Source: an uncultured Dysosmobacter sp.
GTDB taxonomy: Bacteria > Bacillota > Clostridia > Oscillospirales > Oscillospiraceae
NCBI GenBank assembly: GCA_947625655.1
Contig: CANQPD010000001.1
Location: 248,001-312,000, forward strand
Length of the DNA: 64,000 bases
Reading direction: 5' to 3'
Below, in pieces: positions 27,966 to 36,249 of the stretch (its first letter is position 1; each line of letters begins with the position of its first letter). The translations under genes were made by a program, and so were the position numbers. The notes below the pieces were generated by a model. It searched no databases. It had not been told where the DNA came from and saw only the letters and a list, made by a program, of their open reading frames with translations.

Positions 27966-28325
27966 TTATTTTTTCTCGCTTTTCAAAGAGCCGTCTGGCT
28001 CATCGTCAAAGGGAAAGGCCCTGCCGCAGCGGGGACAATAGAAATCATCGAAGTAAGACCACTTTGCCGGGGCGACACCCTTTCTGCAATAAGGGCACCG
28101 CAGCTTTTTATATCTGACGAGAGCTCCCAGGAGCAGCAGGATCACACCGCCCCACAGCAGAGCGCCGCGAACTACGGACATGGCCGGGCTGTCCCGATAG
28201 ATGTCCTCAGTGAAAAGCCAGCGAAAAAGCTCCGAGCCCAAAACGCAGTACAGCACGATCATCGCAAAGCCAAGGCCTATCATTATCAGCGCCGTTCTGG
28301 CATATTTCCGCTTCAGTGTTTTCAT
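27966..28325 (-). CDS. small membrane protein with C-terminal zinc ribbon
   Basis: A 119-aa protein with two hydrophobic segments (about 11-33 and 50-68) followed by a zinc ribbon of two CxxC pairs ('CPYCRKG' and 'CPRCGRAF'). The role is unknown. It is paired with the next gene upstream, which has the same plan, suggesting a duplication followed by divergence. Confidence 0.75.
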   Translation of the reverse strand: MKTLKRKYARTALIMIGLGFAMIVLYCVLGSELFRWLFTEDIYRDSPAMSVVRGALLWGGVILLLLGALVRYKKLRCPYCRKGVAPAKWSYFDDFYCPRCGRAFPFDDEPDGSLKSEKK

Positions 28326-28346
28326 GCCCGTTCTCCCGTGCTTTGA

Positions 28347-28643
28347 TCACTTGGGGCTTTCGTCGTCAAAAACATATCTTGTCCCGCAGTAGGGGCAGGC
28401 CGGGGCGGCCCCCTTTTTCACCATCAGAGGCGCACAGCTCTTGCCGCAGCCCTGGCAGGTCAGGCACCGCAGCCGGATGAACCACGCGGCCACAAACATC
28501 ACCCCTGCCAAACAGAACAAAATAATCCGGGGCGTACCCTTTGCCATGATCCCAATAGGGATCAGCAAAATCGCCCAAATCGCCAAAAGGCATACCGCCC
28601 TGGACCACTTCCGCTGATACCGGATATTCTTTTTCTCCGCCAT
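28347..28643 (-). CDS. small membrane protein with zinc ribbon, paralogue of its neighbour
   Basis: 98 residues with two hydrophobic segments (about 15-33 and 38-56), then 'CQGCGKSC' and 'CPYCGTRY', ending 'FDDESPK'. The neighbouring protein ends with a similar 'FDDEPDG'. The ATG at 28643 was chosen because the longer open frame overlaps thrC. No function is known. Confidence 0.75.
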   Translation of the reverse strand: MAEKKNIRYQRKWSRAVCLLAIWAILLIPIGIMAKGTPRIILFCLAGVMFVAAWFIRLRCLTCQGCGKSCAPLMVKKGAAPACPYCGTRYVFDDESPK

Positions 28644-28654
28644 GTCCACACTCC

Positions 28655-30142
28655 TTATCTCAGGAAGTCCAGCACCACGTTGTCCATGTCCTGCTTCTCC
28701 GCCGTCAGGTCGAAGCGCCGGGTTTTTCCTTTCAGCGCCGCCAGCCGCCGGGGCACCGCCACGCCGGACACAGCGTGCAGCTGGTCCAGCAGCTCCACGC
28801 CGTCGCCCGCCGGGGTCTCGCCGATGGCGGTCAGCACGTGGTTGCAGAATTTGTAGGGGCTGGCGGTGGACACGAACACCGTCACAGTCCCGTCGCCGGT
28901 GGCGGCGCGGTACTGCTCCATAACATTGGCCGCCACGGCGGTGTGGGTGTCGATGAGGTAGCCTTTGTTCTTGTAATAGTCCGCAATGGTGGCGGCGGTG
29001 CCCGCCTCGTCGCAGAAGCCGCCCCAATACTGCTCCGCCAGAGCCGCTTTGATGGCGTCGGAGACCTCGTACCGGCCATCCTTCGCCAGGGCGGCCATGT
29101 AGCCCCTGACCTCTTCATCATTTTCACCGGACAGGTCGAACAGCAGCCGCTCCAGATTGCTGGACACCAGAATATCCATGGAGGGACTCATGGTGGTGTG
29201 GAAGGGCCGGTTGCGGTCGTACACGCCGGTGCGCAGGAAGTCCGTCAGCACGTCGTTGCGGTTGCTGGCACAGATCAGCTTCCCCACGGGCAGGCCCATG
29301 CGCTTGGCATAGTAGGCCGCCAGGATGTCGCCGAAGTTGCCGGTGGGAACGCAGAAGTTGACCTTGTCCCCCATCTTGATCTCGCCGCTTCGCAGCAGAT
29401 CGCAGTAGGCGGAGATGTAATAGACCACCTGGGGCAGGATGCGGCCCCAGTTGATGGAGTTGGCGGAGGACAGGAAGAAGCCCCGCTCCGCCAGGGCGGC
29501 GCGGATGGACTCGTCGGAGAAGATGCGCTTCACACCGGCCTGGGCATCGTCAAAGTTGCCCACCACGGCGCAGACACCCACGTTCTCACCGTCCTGGGTG
29601 ACCATCTGGGTCTCCTGGACCTTGGAGACGCCGTCCTTGGGATAGAACACCAGAATCTTCGTCTGGGGCACGTCGGCAAAGCCCTCCATGGCGGCCTTGC
29701 CGGTGTCGCCGGAGGTGGCCACCAGGATGCACACCGTCTTGTCCTCCCCGGTCTTCCGCAGGGCGGCGGAGAGGAGCTGAGGCAGCATCTGGAGGGCCAT
29801 ATCCTTGAAGGCGGAGGTGGGGCCGTGCCACAGCTCCAGGCAGTGGGTGGCGCCGTCCACCCTGCGGAGGGGGGCCACGGCGGCGGTGTCGAACTTGTCG
29901 GGGCCGTAGGCGTTCTCGGCAAAGGCCAGCAGCTCCTCCTCGGTGTAGTCCGTCAGGTACAATCCCATGACCTTGGCGGCCCGCTCCTGATACCGGGCGT
30001 TCACCAAACTGTTCAAAAAGGCCTCGTCGATCTGGGGGATGGCCTCCGGCGTGAGCAATCCGCCGTCCCGGGAGAGACCCATCTTGACGGCCTCCGCGGA
30101 CTCCATGCGGACAGCCTTGTCCCGTGTGCTGTAATACTTCAT
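28655..30142 (-). CDS. thrC: threonine synthase
   Basis: A PLP enzyme (495 aa) that converts O-phosphohomoserine to threonine. The PLP lysine lies in 'TSAFKDMALQ', the phosphate-binding loop is 'ATSGDTGKAA', and the N-terminal 'YYSTRD' is typical of the longer, fungal/E. coli-like class. No other threonine genes are nearby, so it is not in a dedicated operon here. Confidence 0.96.
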   Translation of the reverse strand: MKYYSTRDKAVRMESAEAVKMGLSRDGGLLTPEAIPQIDEAFLNSLVNARYQERAAKVMGLYLTDYTEEELLAFAENAYGPDKFDTAAVAPLRRVDGATHCLELWHGPTSAFKDMALQMLPQLLSAALRKTGEDKTVCILVATSGDTGKAAMEGFADVPQTKILVFYPKDGVSKVQETQMVTQDGENVGVCAVVGNFDDAQAGVKRIFSDESIRAALAERGFFLSSANSINWGRILPQVVYYISAYCDLLRSGEIKMGDKVNFCVPTGNFGDILAAYYAKRMGLPVGKLICASNRNDVLTDFLRTGVYDRNRPFHTTMSPSMDILVSSNLERLLFDLSGENDEEVRGYMAALAKDGRYEVSDAIKAALAEQYWGGFCDEAGTAATIADYYKNKGYLIDTHTAVAANVMEQYRAATGDGTVTVFVSTASPYKFCNHVLTAIGETPAGDGVELLDQLHAVSGVAVPRRLAALKGKTRRFDLTAEKQDMDNVVLDFLR

Positions 30143-30172
30143 ATACGTTTCCTCACTTTCAGGAAGATTTCT

Positions 30173-30532
30173 CTATTCAAAGGCGTCCTCCAGGTACTCC
30201 ACCCGAAGGGTGCCGTCGTTCTCCGCGTAGACCTCCGCCACGTCGAACCGGGCGGGGGCGTCGATCTCATAGGTGCTCAGATAGGCGGCGGCAGCGGCGC
30301 GCAGCCGCTCCTGCTTGCGGCCGTCCACGAACTCCCGGGGCAGGCCGATGGAATGGGCGCTCCGCAGCTTGACCTCCACGAAGCAGACGGTCCCCCGCCG
30401 GTCCCGGGCCACCAGGTCCAGCTCCCCGAACCGGCAGCGCCACTGGCTGGCCAGGAGCGTATAGCCCCGCTTCCGCAGATACCGGGCCGCCTCGGCCTCG
30501 CCCCGGTTGCCCGCCGCTTTTGTGGCGCTCAT
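30173..30532 (-). CDS. yraN: YraN/UPF0102 family protein
   Basis: A 119-aa endonuclease-like fold protein of unknown role. The core motifs are 'RGEAEAARYL', 'GELDLVARD' and 'FVEVKLR', resembling the E-x(n)-D-ExK site of restriction-type nucleases. The ATG overlaps the rnhB stop (ATGA). The rnhB-yraN pair is common in Firmicutes. Confidence 0.9.
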   Translation of the reverse strand: MSATKAAGNRGEAEAARYLRKRGYTLLASQWRCRFGELDLVARDRRGTVCFVEVKLRSAHSIGLPREFVDGRKQERLRAAAAAYLSTYEIDAPARFDVAEVYAENDGTLRVEYLEDAFE

Positions 30533-31149
30533 CGCCGGGCCTCCCACTTTTTCAGGAAGGTCACCCGGTGCTGGGGACAGGGGCCGTACCGGTCCAGCAT
30601 CTGGTAGTGCAGCTTTGTGCCGTATCCCTTATGCCTGGCGAACTGGTACTGGGGATACAGGCTGTCCAGCTCCGTGGAGACGTACCGGTCCCGGCTGACC
30701 TTGGCCAGGATGGACGCCGCCGCGATGGACGCGCTCTTCCCGTCGCCCTTGACGATGGTGATGTGGGGCGTCTTGATGGCATACCGGCTGCCGTGGTCCC
30801 GGTTGCCGTCGATCAGGGCCAGGTCCGGCTTCACGGACAGGCCGTCGATCGCCCGGGTCATTGCCAGCATCCGGGCGTTGAGAATGTCCATCTCGTCGAT
30901 CTCCGCCGCCTCCACTCGGGCCACGCTCCAGGCGGCGGCCCGGGCGGTGATGACGTCATACAGAGCCTCCCGGCGCTTCTCCGTCAGCTTTTTGGAGTCG
31001 TTCAGGCCAGGGATGTCCAGCTCCCGGGGCAGGATGACGGCGGCGGCGTACACCGGCCCCGCCAGGGGGCCCGCGCCGGCCTCGTCCACGCCGCAGACGG
31101 TGGAGAAACCGTTATTCCATTGTTCCCGTTCATAGATCCAGAGGTCCAT
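30529..31149 (-). CDS. rnhB: ribonuclease HII
   Basis: This enzyme (206 aa) cleaves RNA in RNA-DNA hybrids and at misincorporated ribonucleotides. Acidic active-site residues are seen in 'GVDEAGAGPLAGPV' (D22, E23), 'LNDSKKL' and 'ALIDGN'. It is coupled to yraN and follows a short exported protein and rbgA. Confidence 0.96.
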   Translation of the reverse strand: MDLWIYEREQWNNGFSTVCGVDEAGAGPLAGPVYAAAVILPRELDIPGLNDSKKLTEKRREALYDVITARAAAWSVARVEAAEIDEMDILNARMLAMTRAIDGLSVKPDLALIDGNRDHGSRYAIKTPHITIVKGDGKSASIAAASILAKVSRDRYVSTELDSLYPQYQFARHKGYGTKLHYQMLDRYGPCPQHRVTFLKKWEARR

Positions 31150-31680
31150 TTACTCTACCTCAAATTCCACCGCGATGGCTCCGCGATCGTTCTGGTGCTC
31201 ACAGTCAGGGATCACGATTCGGTAGCTGCCGGGCTCCAGCGGGGTACGGTAGTAATCGCCGATATCGCAAAACCATGTAAACTCCCCGCCGTCCCAATCC
31301 ACAATGCCGCCGGGCATCGAATAAGGCGTGCAGTCCTCTTCCCGGAATCTCCACTGGGGGATCTCCACCGTGGAACGCATACTATGCCACACGCCGTCCT
31401 CCTCCCGCTCCAGATACCACTGCCAGGAAGGGCTTTCCGACAGCCGCACCGCGCCGTCCGGCGCGTCGTTGCGGAAGTACAGCGTCACCGTCTCCACATC
31501 CGCCGGATAAACGGCCTGATCCGCGGTAAAGATCATATGCTCCCACTCATACAGGTCGTTTACGGTCTCATAGGGCGACACACCGCCCACAGGGCCCTGG
31601 AGCCAGACATACAGCCCCATGGCGGCGCTGCACAGCAGAATAGCCAGCACCACCGCCAGCAAAACTCTTCTCCATTTCAC
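31150..31680 (-). CDS. exported protein with bacterial Ig-like fold
   Basis: 176 aa with an N-terminal hydrophobic segment (residues 5-27; signal peptide or anchor). The rest is beta-rich and looks like an Ig-like domain of the Big_14 type ('VTLYFRNDAPDG', 'LEPGSYRIVIPD', 'IAVEFEVE'). A similar module ends the island protein at 46458-47582. The single-base gap to rnhB suggests cotranscription with rbgA. The function is unknown. Confidence 0.7.
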   Translation of the reverse strand: MKWRRVLLAVVLAILLCSAAMGLYVWLQGPVGGVSPYETVNDLYEWEHMIFTADQAVYPADVETVTLYFRNDAPDGAVRLSESPSWQWYLEREEDGVWHSMRSTVEIPQWRFREEDCTPYSMPGGIVDWDGGEFTWFCDIGDYYRTPLEPGSYRIVIPDCEHQNDRGAIAVEFEVE

Positions 31681-31684
31681 CGCG

Positions 31685-32560
31685 TCAATCCTCCGGCAGC
31701 TCCAGTGTAAAGCGGCCCAGCTTGCTTCCCCGGAACTCGTCCAGCAGGATCTTTGCCATCCGCTCCGTGTCCACCTCGCCGCCGGAGATCAGGAAGCCCC
31801 GCTTCTTCCCTGCCGCGGTCAAAAGCCGGTAGCCCCAGGCGATGTCGTTTTCTCCATCCTCCCGCTCCGGCAGCTCCGCCAGCTTATAGGCGGTCCTCAC
31901 CGCCTCCGGGTACTGGCCACCCAGGTAGGCCATCAGGTGGCAGCCCAGGGTCTCGATATCCAGAATGTCGTCCTTCACCGCGCCGGTAAAGGCCAGGTTC
32001 AGCCCCACGCTCTGATCCTCGAACTTGGGCCACAGAATGCCGGGGGTATCCAGCAGCTCCAGCCCCCGGTCGATGGGCACCCACTGCTTGGAGCGGGTGA
32101 CGCCGGGGCGGTCCTCGGTCCTGGCGGTCTTGCGGCCCGCCACCTTATTGATAAAGGTGGACTTGCCCACATTGGGGATGCCCAGGATCATCACCCGGAC
32201 CACCCGGCCCGCCATGCCCCTTTCGGCGTAGGCGCGCAGCTTGTCCGCCAGCAGCTCCCGGACGGCGGCGGCAAACTTCGCCGTGCCCTGGCCGCCCCTG
32301 GCGTCGGATTCCAACACCGCATAACCTTTGGCGCGGAAGTGGGCGGCCCACTTCTTCGTGGCCTCGGGGTCCGCCTGGTCCACCCGGTTCAACACCACCA
32401 GCCGGGGCTTCCCCGCCGTCAGCTCGTCCACATCCGGGTTCCGGCTGGACAGCGGGATGCGGGCGTCCAGGATCTCGCACACGGCGTCCACGTTTTTGAT
32501 CTGCTCCGCGATCATCCGCCGGGTCTTGGTCATATGGCCCGGATACCACTGTATATTCAT
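31685..32560 (-). CDS. rbgA: ribosome biogenesis GTPase RbgA/YlqF
   Basis: A circularly permuted GTPase (291 aa) for late 50S assembly. The motifs occur in permuted order: G4 'LNRVDQAD', then G1 'GIPNVGKST', then G3 'DTPG'. The N-terminal 'IQWYPGHMTKTRR' is the family hallmark. It lies downstream of two signal peptidase genes and rplS, as in Bacillus. Confidence 0.95.
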   Translation of the reverse strand: MNIQWYPGHMTKTRRMIAEQIKNVDAVCEILDARIPLSSRNPDVDELTAGKPRLVVLNRVDQADPEATKKWAAHFRAKGYAVLESDARGGQGTAKFAAAVRELLADKLRAYAERGMAGRVVRVMILGIPNVGKSTFINKVAGRKTARTEDRPGVTRSKQWVPIDRGLELLDTPGILWPKFEDQSVGLNLAFTGAVKDDILDIETLGCHLMAYLGGQYPEAVRTAYKLAELPEREDGENDIAWGYRLLTAAGKKRGFLISGGEVDTERMAKILLDEFRGSKLGRFTLELPED

Positions 32561-33147
32561 GCGATCACCCCGATCCGGTCAAAGCTCCGCTTGTCCGTGT
32601 ATTCGTCCGGCCCCGGGAAGGCCAGGAACACCGCCTTGCCGATGACGTAGCGGATGTCCACCGTCCCCAGCCGGAAATCCCGGCTGTCGCTGGAGTGGTT
32701 GCGGTTGTCGCCCAGGACGAACACGCAGTCCTCCGGCACCGTCAGGGGGAATTCCGTCCCCTCATCCAAAAAGGTCAGCTCGTTGATGTAATCCTCTTTC
32801 AGCAGCGCGCCGTCCACATAGACGGAGCCGGTTTTAAAATCGATGTCCACCGTCTGGCCCGCCGTGGCGATGACCCGCTTCACGATGGGCTCGTCCAGAA
32901 ATTCCGCCTTCCGCAGCACCACGATATCGCCGTATTTGTAATCGTCATACAGCATGGAGTTCAGCACCAGCAGCCGGTCCCCGTTCTGCAGGGTGGGCAC
33001 CATGGAGTGGCCCTCCACGCCGATGAGCCGGATCACAAAGGTGAATACCAGCACCACCGTCAGCACGGAGCAAACCAGCGCCTGTACCCACTCATAGAGG
33101 TCTTTGCCGCTGTTCTCCTGCTTTTTTTCCTGTTCTTTTTCCTGCAT
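32557..33147 (-). CDS. lepB: signal peptidase I (first of two)
   Basis: A membrane serine/lysine peptidase (196 aa) that removes signal peptides from exported proteins. The Ser/Lys dyad is S48 ('GHSMVPTL') and K90 ('VKRVIATAGQ'), with a transmembrane helix at about 24-44. 'GDNRNHSSDSR' is the C-terminal box. It is one of two adjacent copies with closely matching sequence. It overlaps rbgA by four bases. Confidence 0.95.
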   Translation of the reverse strand: MQEKEQEKKQENSGKDLYEWVQALVCSVLTVVLVFTFVIRLIGVEGHSMVPTLQNGDRLLVLNSMLYDDYKYGDIVVLRKAEFLDEPIVKRVIATAGQTVDIDFKTGSVYVDGALLKEDYINELTFLDEGTEFPLTVPEDCVFVLGDNRNHSSDSRDFRLGTVDIRYVIGKAVFLAFPGPDEYTDKRSFDRIGVIA

Positions 33148-33164
33148 ATCTGTCTCTCCTCAGG

Positions 33165-33746
33165 TCAATTCACCCGTCCGACGCGGCTCCACTCCCGCTG
33201 TTCCCGGTCCGCTGTCTCTCCCGGGAGGGCGATCATCACCGCCCTGCCGATGATATGGCGGGTGTCCACCGGCCCCAGATCCGCATAGCGGCTGTCCTTG
33301 CTGTCGTTGCGGTTGTCACCCATGAGGAACACGCAGCCCTCCGGCACCGTGACGGGAAATTCCAGGCCCTCGTCCAGCCAGGTGGGCTCCCGGGTATAGG
33401 GCTCCTCCAGCGCCTCGCCGTCCACATACACCACGCCCGCGCCGAAGTCGATGTCCACCGTCTGGCCCGCCGTGGCAATGACCCGCTTCACGATCAGCTC
33501 GCCGTCCTCAAAGTCCGGCCGCTGGAAAATCACGATATCCCCCTGCCGGTACTCCCCGCAGAGATAGCCGTTGACCACCAGCAGCTTGTCTCCGTGCTGG
33601 AGCGTCTCCCGCATAGACTGTCCGGACACGCCCACGATCCGCACCGCGAAGGTGAAAATCAGCACCACCGCCGCCACGGAGCACACCAGTGCCTGTACCC
33701 AGTCGTAAAGGCCCCGGTCCGTCTGTTTTTTTGTCTCAGCCGCCAT
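33165..33746 (-). CDS. lepB: signal peptidase I (second of two)
   Basis: A 193-aa paralogue of the next gene with the same layout: an N-terminal helix (about 19-39), S44 ('GQSMRETL'), K87 ('VKRVIATAGQ') and 'GDNRNDSKDSR'. The ATG at 33746 follows GGAGG; the TTG further upstream would overlap that site. The tandem probably arose by duplication, and the copies may differ in substrate preference. Confidence 0.94.
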   Translation of the reverse strand: MAAETKKQTDRGLYDWVQALVCSVAAVVLIFTFAVRIVGVSGQSMRETLQHGDKLLVVNGYLCGEYRQGDIVIFQRPDFEDGELIVKRVIATAGQTVDIDFGAGVVYVDGEALEEPYTREPTWLDEGLEFPVTVPEGCVFLMGDNRNDSKDSRYADLGPVDTRHIIGRAVMIALPGETADREQREWSRVGRVN

Positions 33747-33833
33747 AGGATCTGCCTCCAGCAAATAATCACTGACAAGTTAGTATAACAAAAACCGCCC
33801 CCTTCCACAAGGGCGGGAAACAACTTTTTCAAA

Positions 33834-33861
33834 GAAAAAAGAGAGGCATACGCCTCTCTTT
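33834..33861 (-). terminator. terminator of rplS
   Basis: On the minus strand AAAGAGAGGC pairs with GCCTCTCTTT across loop GTAT and runs into T residues. A second stem (CCGCCC/GGGCGG) lies at about 33796-33817. Confidence 0.85.
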
Positions 33862-33870
33862 ATCCTCGGA

Positions 33871-34212
33871 TCAAAGTTTCTCCTTGATCTTGGCACCCTT
33901 GCCGACGCGGCCGCGCAGATAGTACAGCTTGGCACGGCGGACAGCGCCGCTGCGAACGACCTGGATGGTCTCGATGGAGGGAGAATGCACAGGGAACACC
34001 TTCTCCACGCCGACGCCGTAAGAAATGCGGCGGACGGTGATGGTCTCCTCGATGCCGCCGTGCTTCTTGGCGATGACGGTGCCCTCGAAGACCTGGATAC
34101 GCTCACGGGAGCCCTCCTTGACCTTCACGTGGACACGCACGGTGTCGCCGACCTGGACGCGGGGCATTTCCTTGGCCAGGGTTTCCTTGTTCAGTTCCTG
34201 AATGAGATCCAT
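33871..34212 (-). CDS. rplS: 50S ribosomal protein L19
   Basis: A large-subunit protein (113 aa) at the subunit interface. The full sequence is typical, with '[17 protein letters not shown]' and '[19 protein letters not shown]'. An AGGAGGAA site precedes the ATG. It has its own promoter and terminator, so the lepB-rbgA genes downstream may depend on partial read-through. Confidence 0.98.
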   Translation of the reverse strand: MDLIQELNKETLAKEMPRVQVGDTVRVHVKVKEGSRERIQVFEGTVIAKKHGGIEETITVRRISYGVGVEKVFPVHSPSIETIQVVRSGAVRRAKLYYLRGRVGKGAKIKEKL

Positions 34213-34308
34213 GGATAATTCCTCCTATTATATAGGCGTTCATGCCGCTTTTCCAAGGCACATCGGCGCAAGACCGCCCGTGCACGACAGAGGACCACCC
34301 TTTGTAGC
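34213..34308 (-). ncRNA. 5' leader of rplS, possible L19-type leader
   Basis: A leader of about 95 nt between the promoter and rplS has short stems (for example GGCG/CGCC near 34260-34285). Autoregulatory L19 leaders are known in Firmicutes; I cannot confirm the consensus fold by eye. Confidence 0.3.
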
Positions 34309-34314
34309 CGGAAT

Positions 34315-34343
34315 AGAATACCATAAACGCCTTGGAATTGCAA
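34315..34343 (-). promoter_or_regulatory. promoter of rplS
   Basis: Minus strand TTGCAA (34338-34343), a 17-bp spacer and TATTCT (34315-34320). Confidence 0.65.
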
Positions 34344-34350
34344 GTGTTTT

Positions 34351-34947
34351 TTACAAAAAAGTTCTTTTTCCGGCTGCTGTTGCGGTATACAGCAGCCCCA
34401 TGGCCGGCGGCAGCAGCCACAGGCTCCCGCCAGTGCGCCACATCAAATAACAAAGCCCCGCCGCCAGCGCCAGCGCGGCGGCGTTTCCGATCCAGCGGGC
34501 CGCCCGCTCCGCCGCCGATGGCCCGGCCGCCCAGGCTGCCAGCAGATACAGCGCCCGCCCGCCGTCCAATGGCCGCACCGGCAGCAGATTGAAGGCGCAC
34601 AGCGCCAGGTGGGCGCCGGCCGGGACGGCCTGCCGGACGCCCCCCAGCGCGGTCAGCGTCAGGGCGCACAGCAGATTGGCGCCCGGTCCGGCCAGGACGG
34701 CCAGCAGCTCCCCGCCGTAGGAAAGGGCCCGGCTGTCCGTCTCCAGCACCGCGCCGAACACCCCAACGCGAATCCCCGTAACACGGGCGCCCAGCAGCCG
34801 CAGCGCCGCGCAGTGCCCCAGCTCGTGGATGGCAGCGGCCGTCAGGACCGTCGCCAGCAGGCTCCAGCCATTGACAGCCCCAAACCAGGCCGCCAGCAGG
34901 CAGAAGCCCGCCGATACACGGACCGGCTGATCAGGCCGCCGTGACAT
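34351..34947 (-). CDS. SpoIVFB-like M50 intramembrane protease
   Basis: A 198-aa polytopic zinc protease. HELGH (H41, E42, H45) lies in a transmembrane segment and 'PVRPLDGGRALY' supplies the third ligand. The size and compact topology resemble SpoIVFB, which activates pro-sigma-K in the mother cell during sporulation. Its start overlaps the SpoIVFA-like gene by 17 bases, and this pairing is the main argument for the sporulation role. The alternative is a generic M50 protease with another substrate. Confidence 0.8.
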   Translation of the reverse strand: MSRRPDQPVRVSAGFCLLAAWFGAVNGWSLLATVLTAAAIHELGHCAALRLLGARVTGIRVGVFGAVLETDSRALSYGGELLAVLAGPGANLLCALTLTALGGVRQAVPAGAHLALCAFNLLPVRPLDGGRALYLLAAWAAGPSAAERAARWIGNAAALALAAGLCYLMWRTGGSLWLLPPAMGLLYTATAAGKRTFL

Positions 34948-35917
34948 AGTAGATGGGATTCAGATAGGTGCCGTCCCGGTGTAATTCAAAATGGAGGTGC
35001 GGCCCGGTGGCCATGCCCGTCTCCCCCACCTCCGCGATTTTCTGTCCCTCCGTCACCACCGTGCCGGAGGAGGCCGTGATCCGGCTGCAATGGGCGTAAA
35101 GTGTGGAGTATCCGCCGGCGTGGGTCACGATGCAGTACTTGCCGTAGCTACTGCTCTCCCCCACAGCTGTCACGGTGCCGTCGGCAAAACAGGCAATGGC
35201 CGTGCCGGCGTCCGCCGCCAGATCCACGCCGTAGTGAAAGCGCTCCTCCCCCTCCACCGGGTGCTCCCGATAGCCGAAACTGGAGGTCAGGGTACCGCTT
35301 ACCGGCGTACAGTAGTCAAAATCCAGGAGTGCCTGCTCCAGGCTGACATTTTCCGGCAGGTTTTGGTCTGAGTACAGCACATAGGCCAGCGAGGAGACCT
35401 GCCCCTGTTCCGCCGGAGCGTCGGCGCTTCCCTCCGCCGCTTCCGCCTGTTGATCCTCCAATGGGACAGCGCGGTACTGCCGCAGGGTGTCCAGCGCCCC
35501 TGTCTCCTGAAGCGGCGGAGGGTCCGCAGGCGCCGACGTCTCCAGCGCCTCGCCAGCCTCGCCGGGATGAAACACCGCCTGATAGACCTCCTCCACTGCT
35601 CCGCCTACGTCTTTCTCTCCCGCGAAGGCCTGCCCCACGGCGGAAAACACGGCCTGTACATCCATGTTCTGTCCCATGGCGCCGGACAGCTTCTCACCGA
35701 ACCGCTCGATATGGGTGGGCAGCAGCAGCTTTGCCGCCACCAGCAGAACAAACATGGCGCCGCAGGCCACCAGCTGTATCAGCTGCCGCTGTTCCTTTGG
35801 GCGCGGCGGTTCGCTCCGCCGGCGGGCCGCCTGCCGAACGCCGCCCCGCTTCCCGCGAGCCCTGCTCCGCTCCGCCGCAATATTGCCGATCCTCCGTCCC
35901 GCCTGCCGTGAGGTCAT
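34931..35917 (-). CDS. SpoIVFA-like membrane protein with M23/LytM domain
   Basis: 328 aa: a basic N-terminus, one transmembrane helix (about 47-66), a long variable segment, and a C-terminal LytM domain (about 200-328). The domain keeps H228 and D232 ('HYGVDLA') and H307/H309 ('GPHLHFEL'), the ligands of active M23 peptidases. In B. subtilis SpoIVFA regulates SpoIVFB. The overlap with the SpoIVFB-like gene suggests the same pair here, but cell-wall hydrolysis is also possible. Confidence 0.78.
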   Translation of the reverse strand: MTSRQAGRRIGNIAAERSRARGKRGGVRQAARRRSEPPRPKEQRQLIQLVACGAMFVLLVAAKLLLPTHIERFGEKLSGAMGQNMDVQAVFSAVGQAFAGEKDVGGAVEEVYQAVFHPGEAGEALETSAPADPPPLQETGALDTLRQYRAVPLEDQQAEAAEGSADAPAEQGQVSSLAYVLYSDQNLPENVSLEQALLDFDYCTPVSGTLTSSFGYREHPVEGEERFHYGVDLAADAGTAIACFADGTVTAVGESSSYGKYCIVTHAGGYSTLYAHCSRITASSGTVVTEGQKIAEVGETGMATGPHLHFELHRDGTYLNPIYYVTAA

Positions 35918-35981
35918 GTGGCTCCCCCTCCCTGTTTCAGCTTCTTCTGTAGCCTATGAGAGGTTTTGCAGGAATATGACC

Positions 35982-36010
35982 TTGACAACCGGCAAGAAAT
36001 TCCGTATAAT
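35982..36010 (+). promoter_or_regulatory. consensus promoter of tRNA-Pro
   Basis: TTGACA (35982-35987), a 17-bp spacer and TATAAT (36005-36010), with the tRNA starting 15 bases later. Confidence 0.95.
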
Positions 36011-36024
36011 AACTAACGCTGCAT

Positions 36025-36100
36025 CCGGGTGTAGCGCAGTTGGTAGCGCGCTTGGTTCGGGACCAAGAGGCCGTGGGTTCAAATCCCGCCACTCGGACCA
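36025..36100 (+). tRNA. tRNA-Pro (anticodon CGG)
   Basis: The full cloverleaf is readable: acceptor CCGGGTG pairs with CACTCGG (one G-T), the anticodon stem CTTGG/CCAAG encloses loop TTCGGGA with anticodon CGG, and the T arm contains GGGTTCAAATCCC. CCA is encoded. Its 3' 45 bases are the left attachment repeat of the island; the gene stays intact after integration. Confidence 0.96.
36056..36100 (+). repeat. attachment site, left copy (inside tRNA-Pro)
   Basis: A 45-bp direct repeat starting in the anticodon loop and ending with the encoded CCA; identical to 54380-54424. Confidence 0.95.
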
Positions 36101-36147
36101 AAAAAGTTACGATTTTTGCTTATTTTTGCAAAAATCGTAACTTTTTT
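36101..36147 (+). terminator. island-borne hairpin behind tRNA-Pro
   Basis: A perfect 19-bp stem (AAAAAGTTACGATTTTTGC and its complement) with an 8-base loop ends in TTTTTT. It starts on the base after the tRNA CCA and can terminate tRNA transcription. Confidence 0.8.
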
Positions 36148-36249
36148 GTTGCTTTTTGAGCACTGCGTTTTCTTGACCCATTATCTGACCCATTATCCGT
36201 ACCATTCACCGTTGGATATTATTGAACGTATTGGAAAGTTCCGTCGAAC

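Noticed and set aside
34234-34332. AGGCGTT/AACGCCT long-range pairing as an rplS leader stem
   Set aside because: One arm falls in the spacer of the predicted promoter, so it would not be transcribed.
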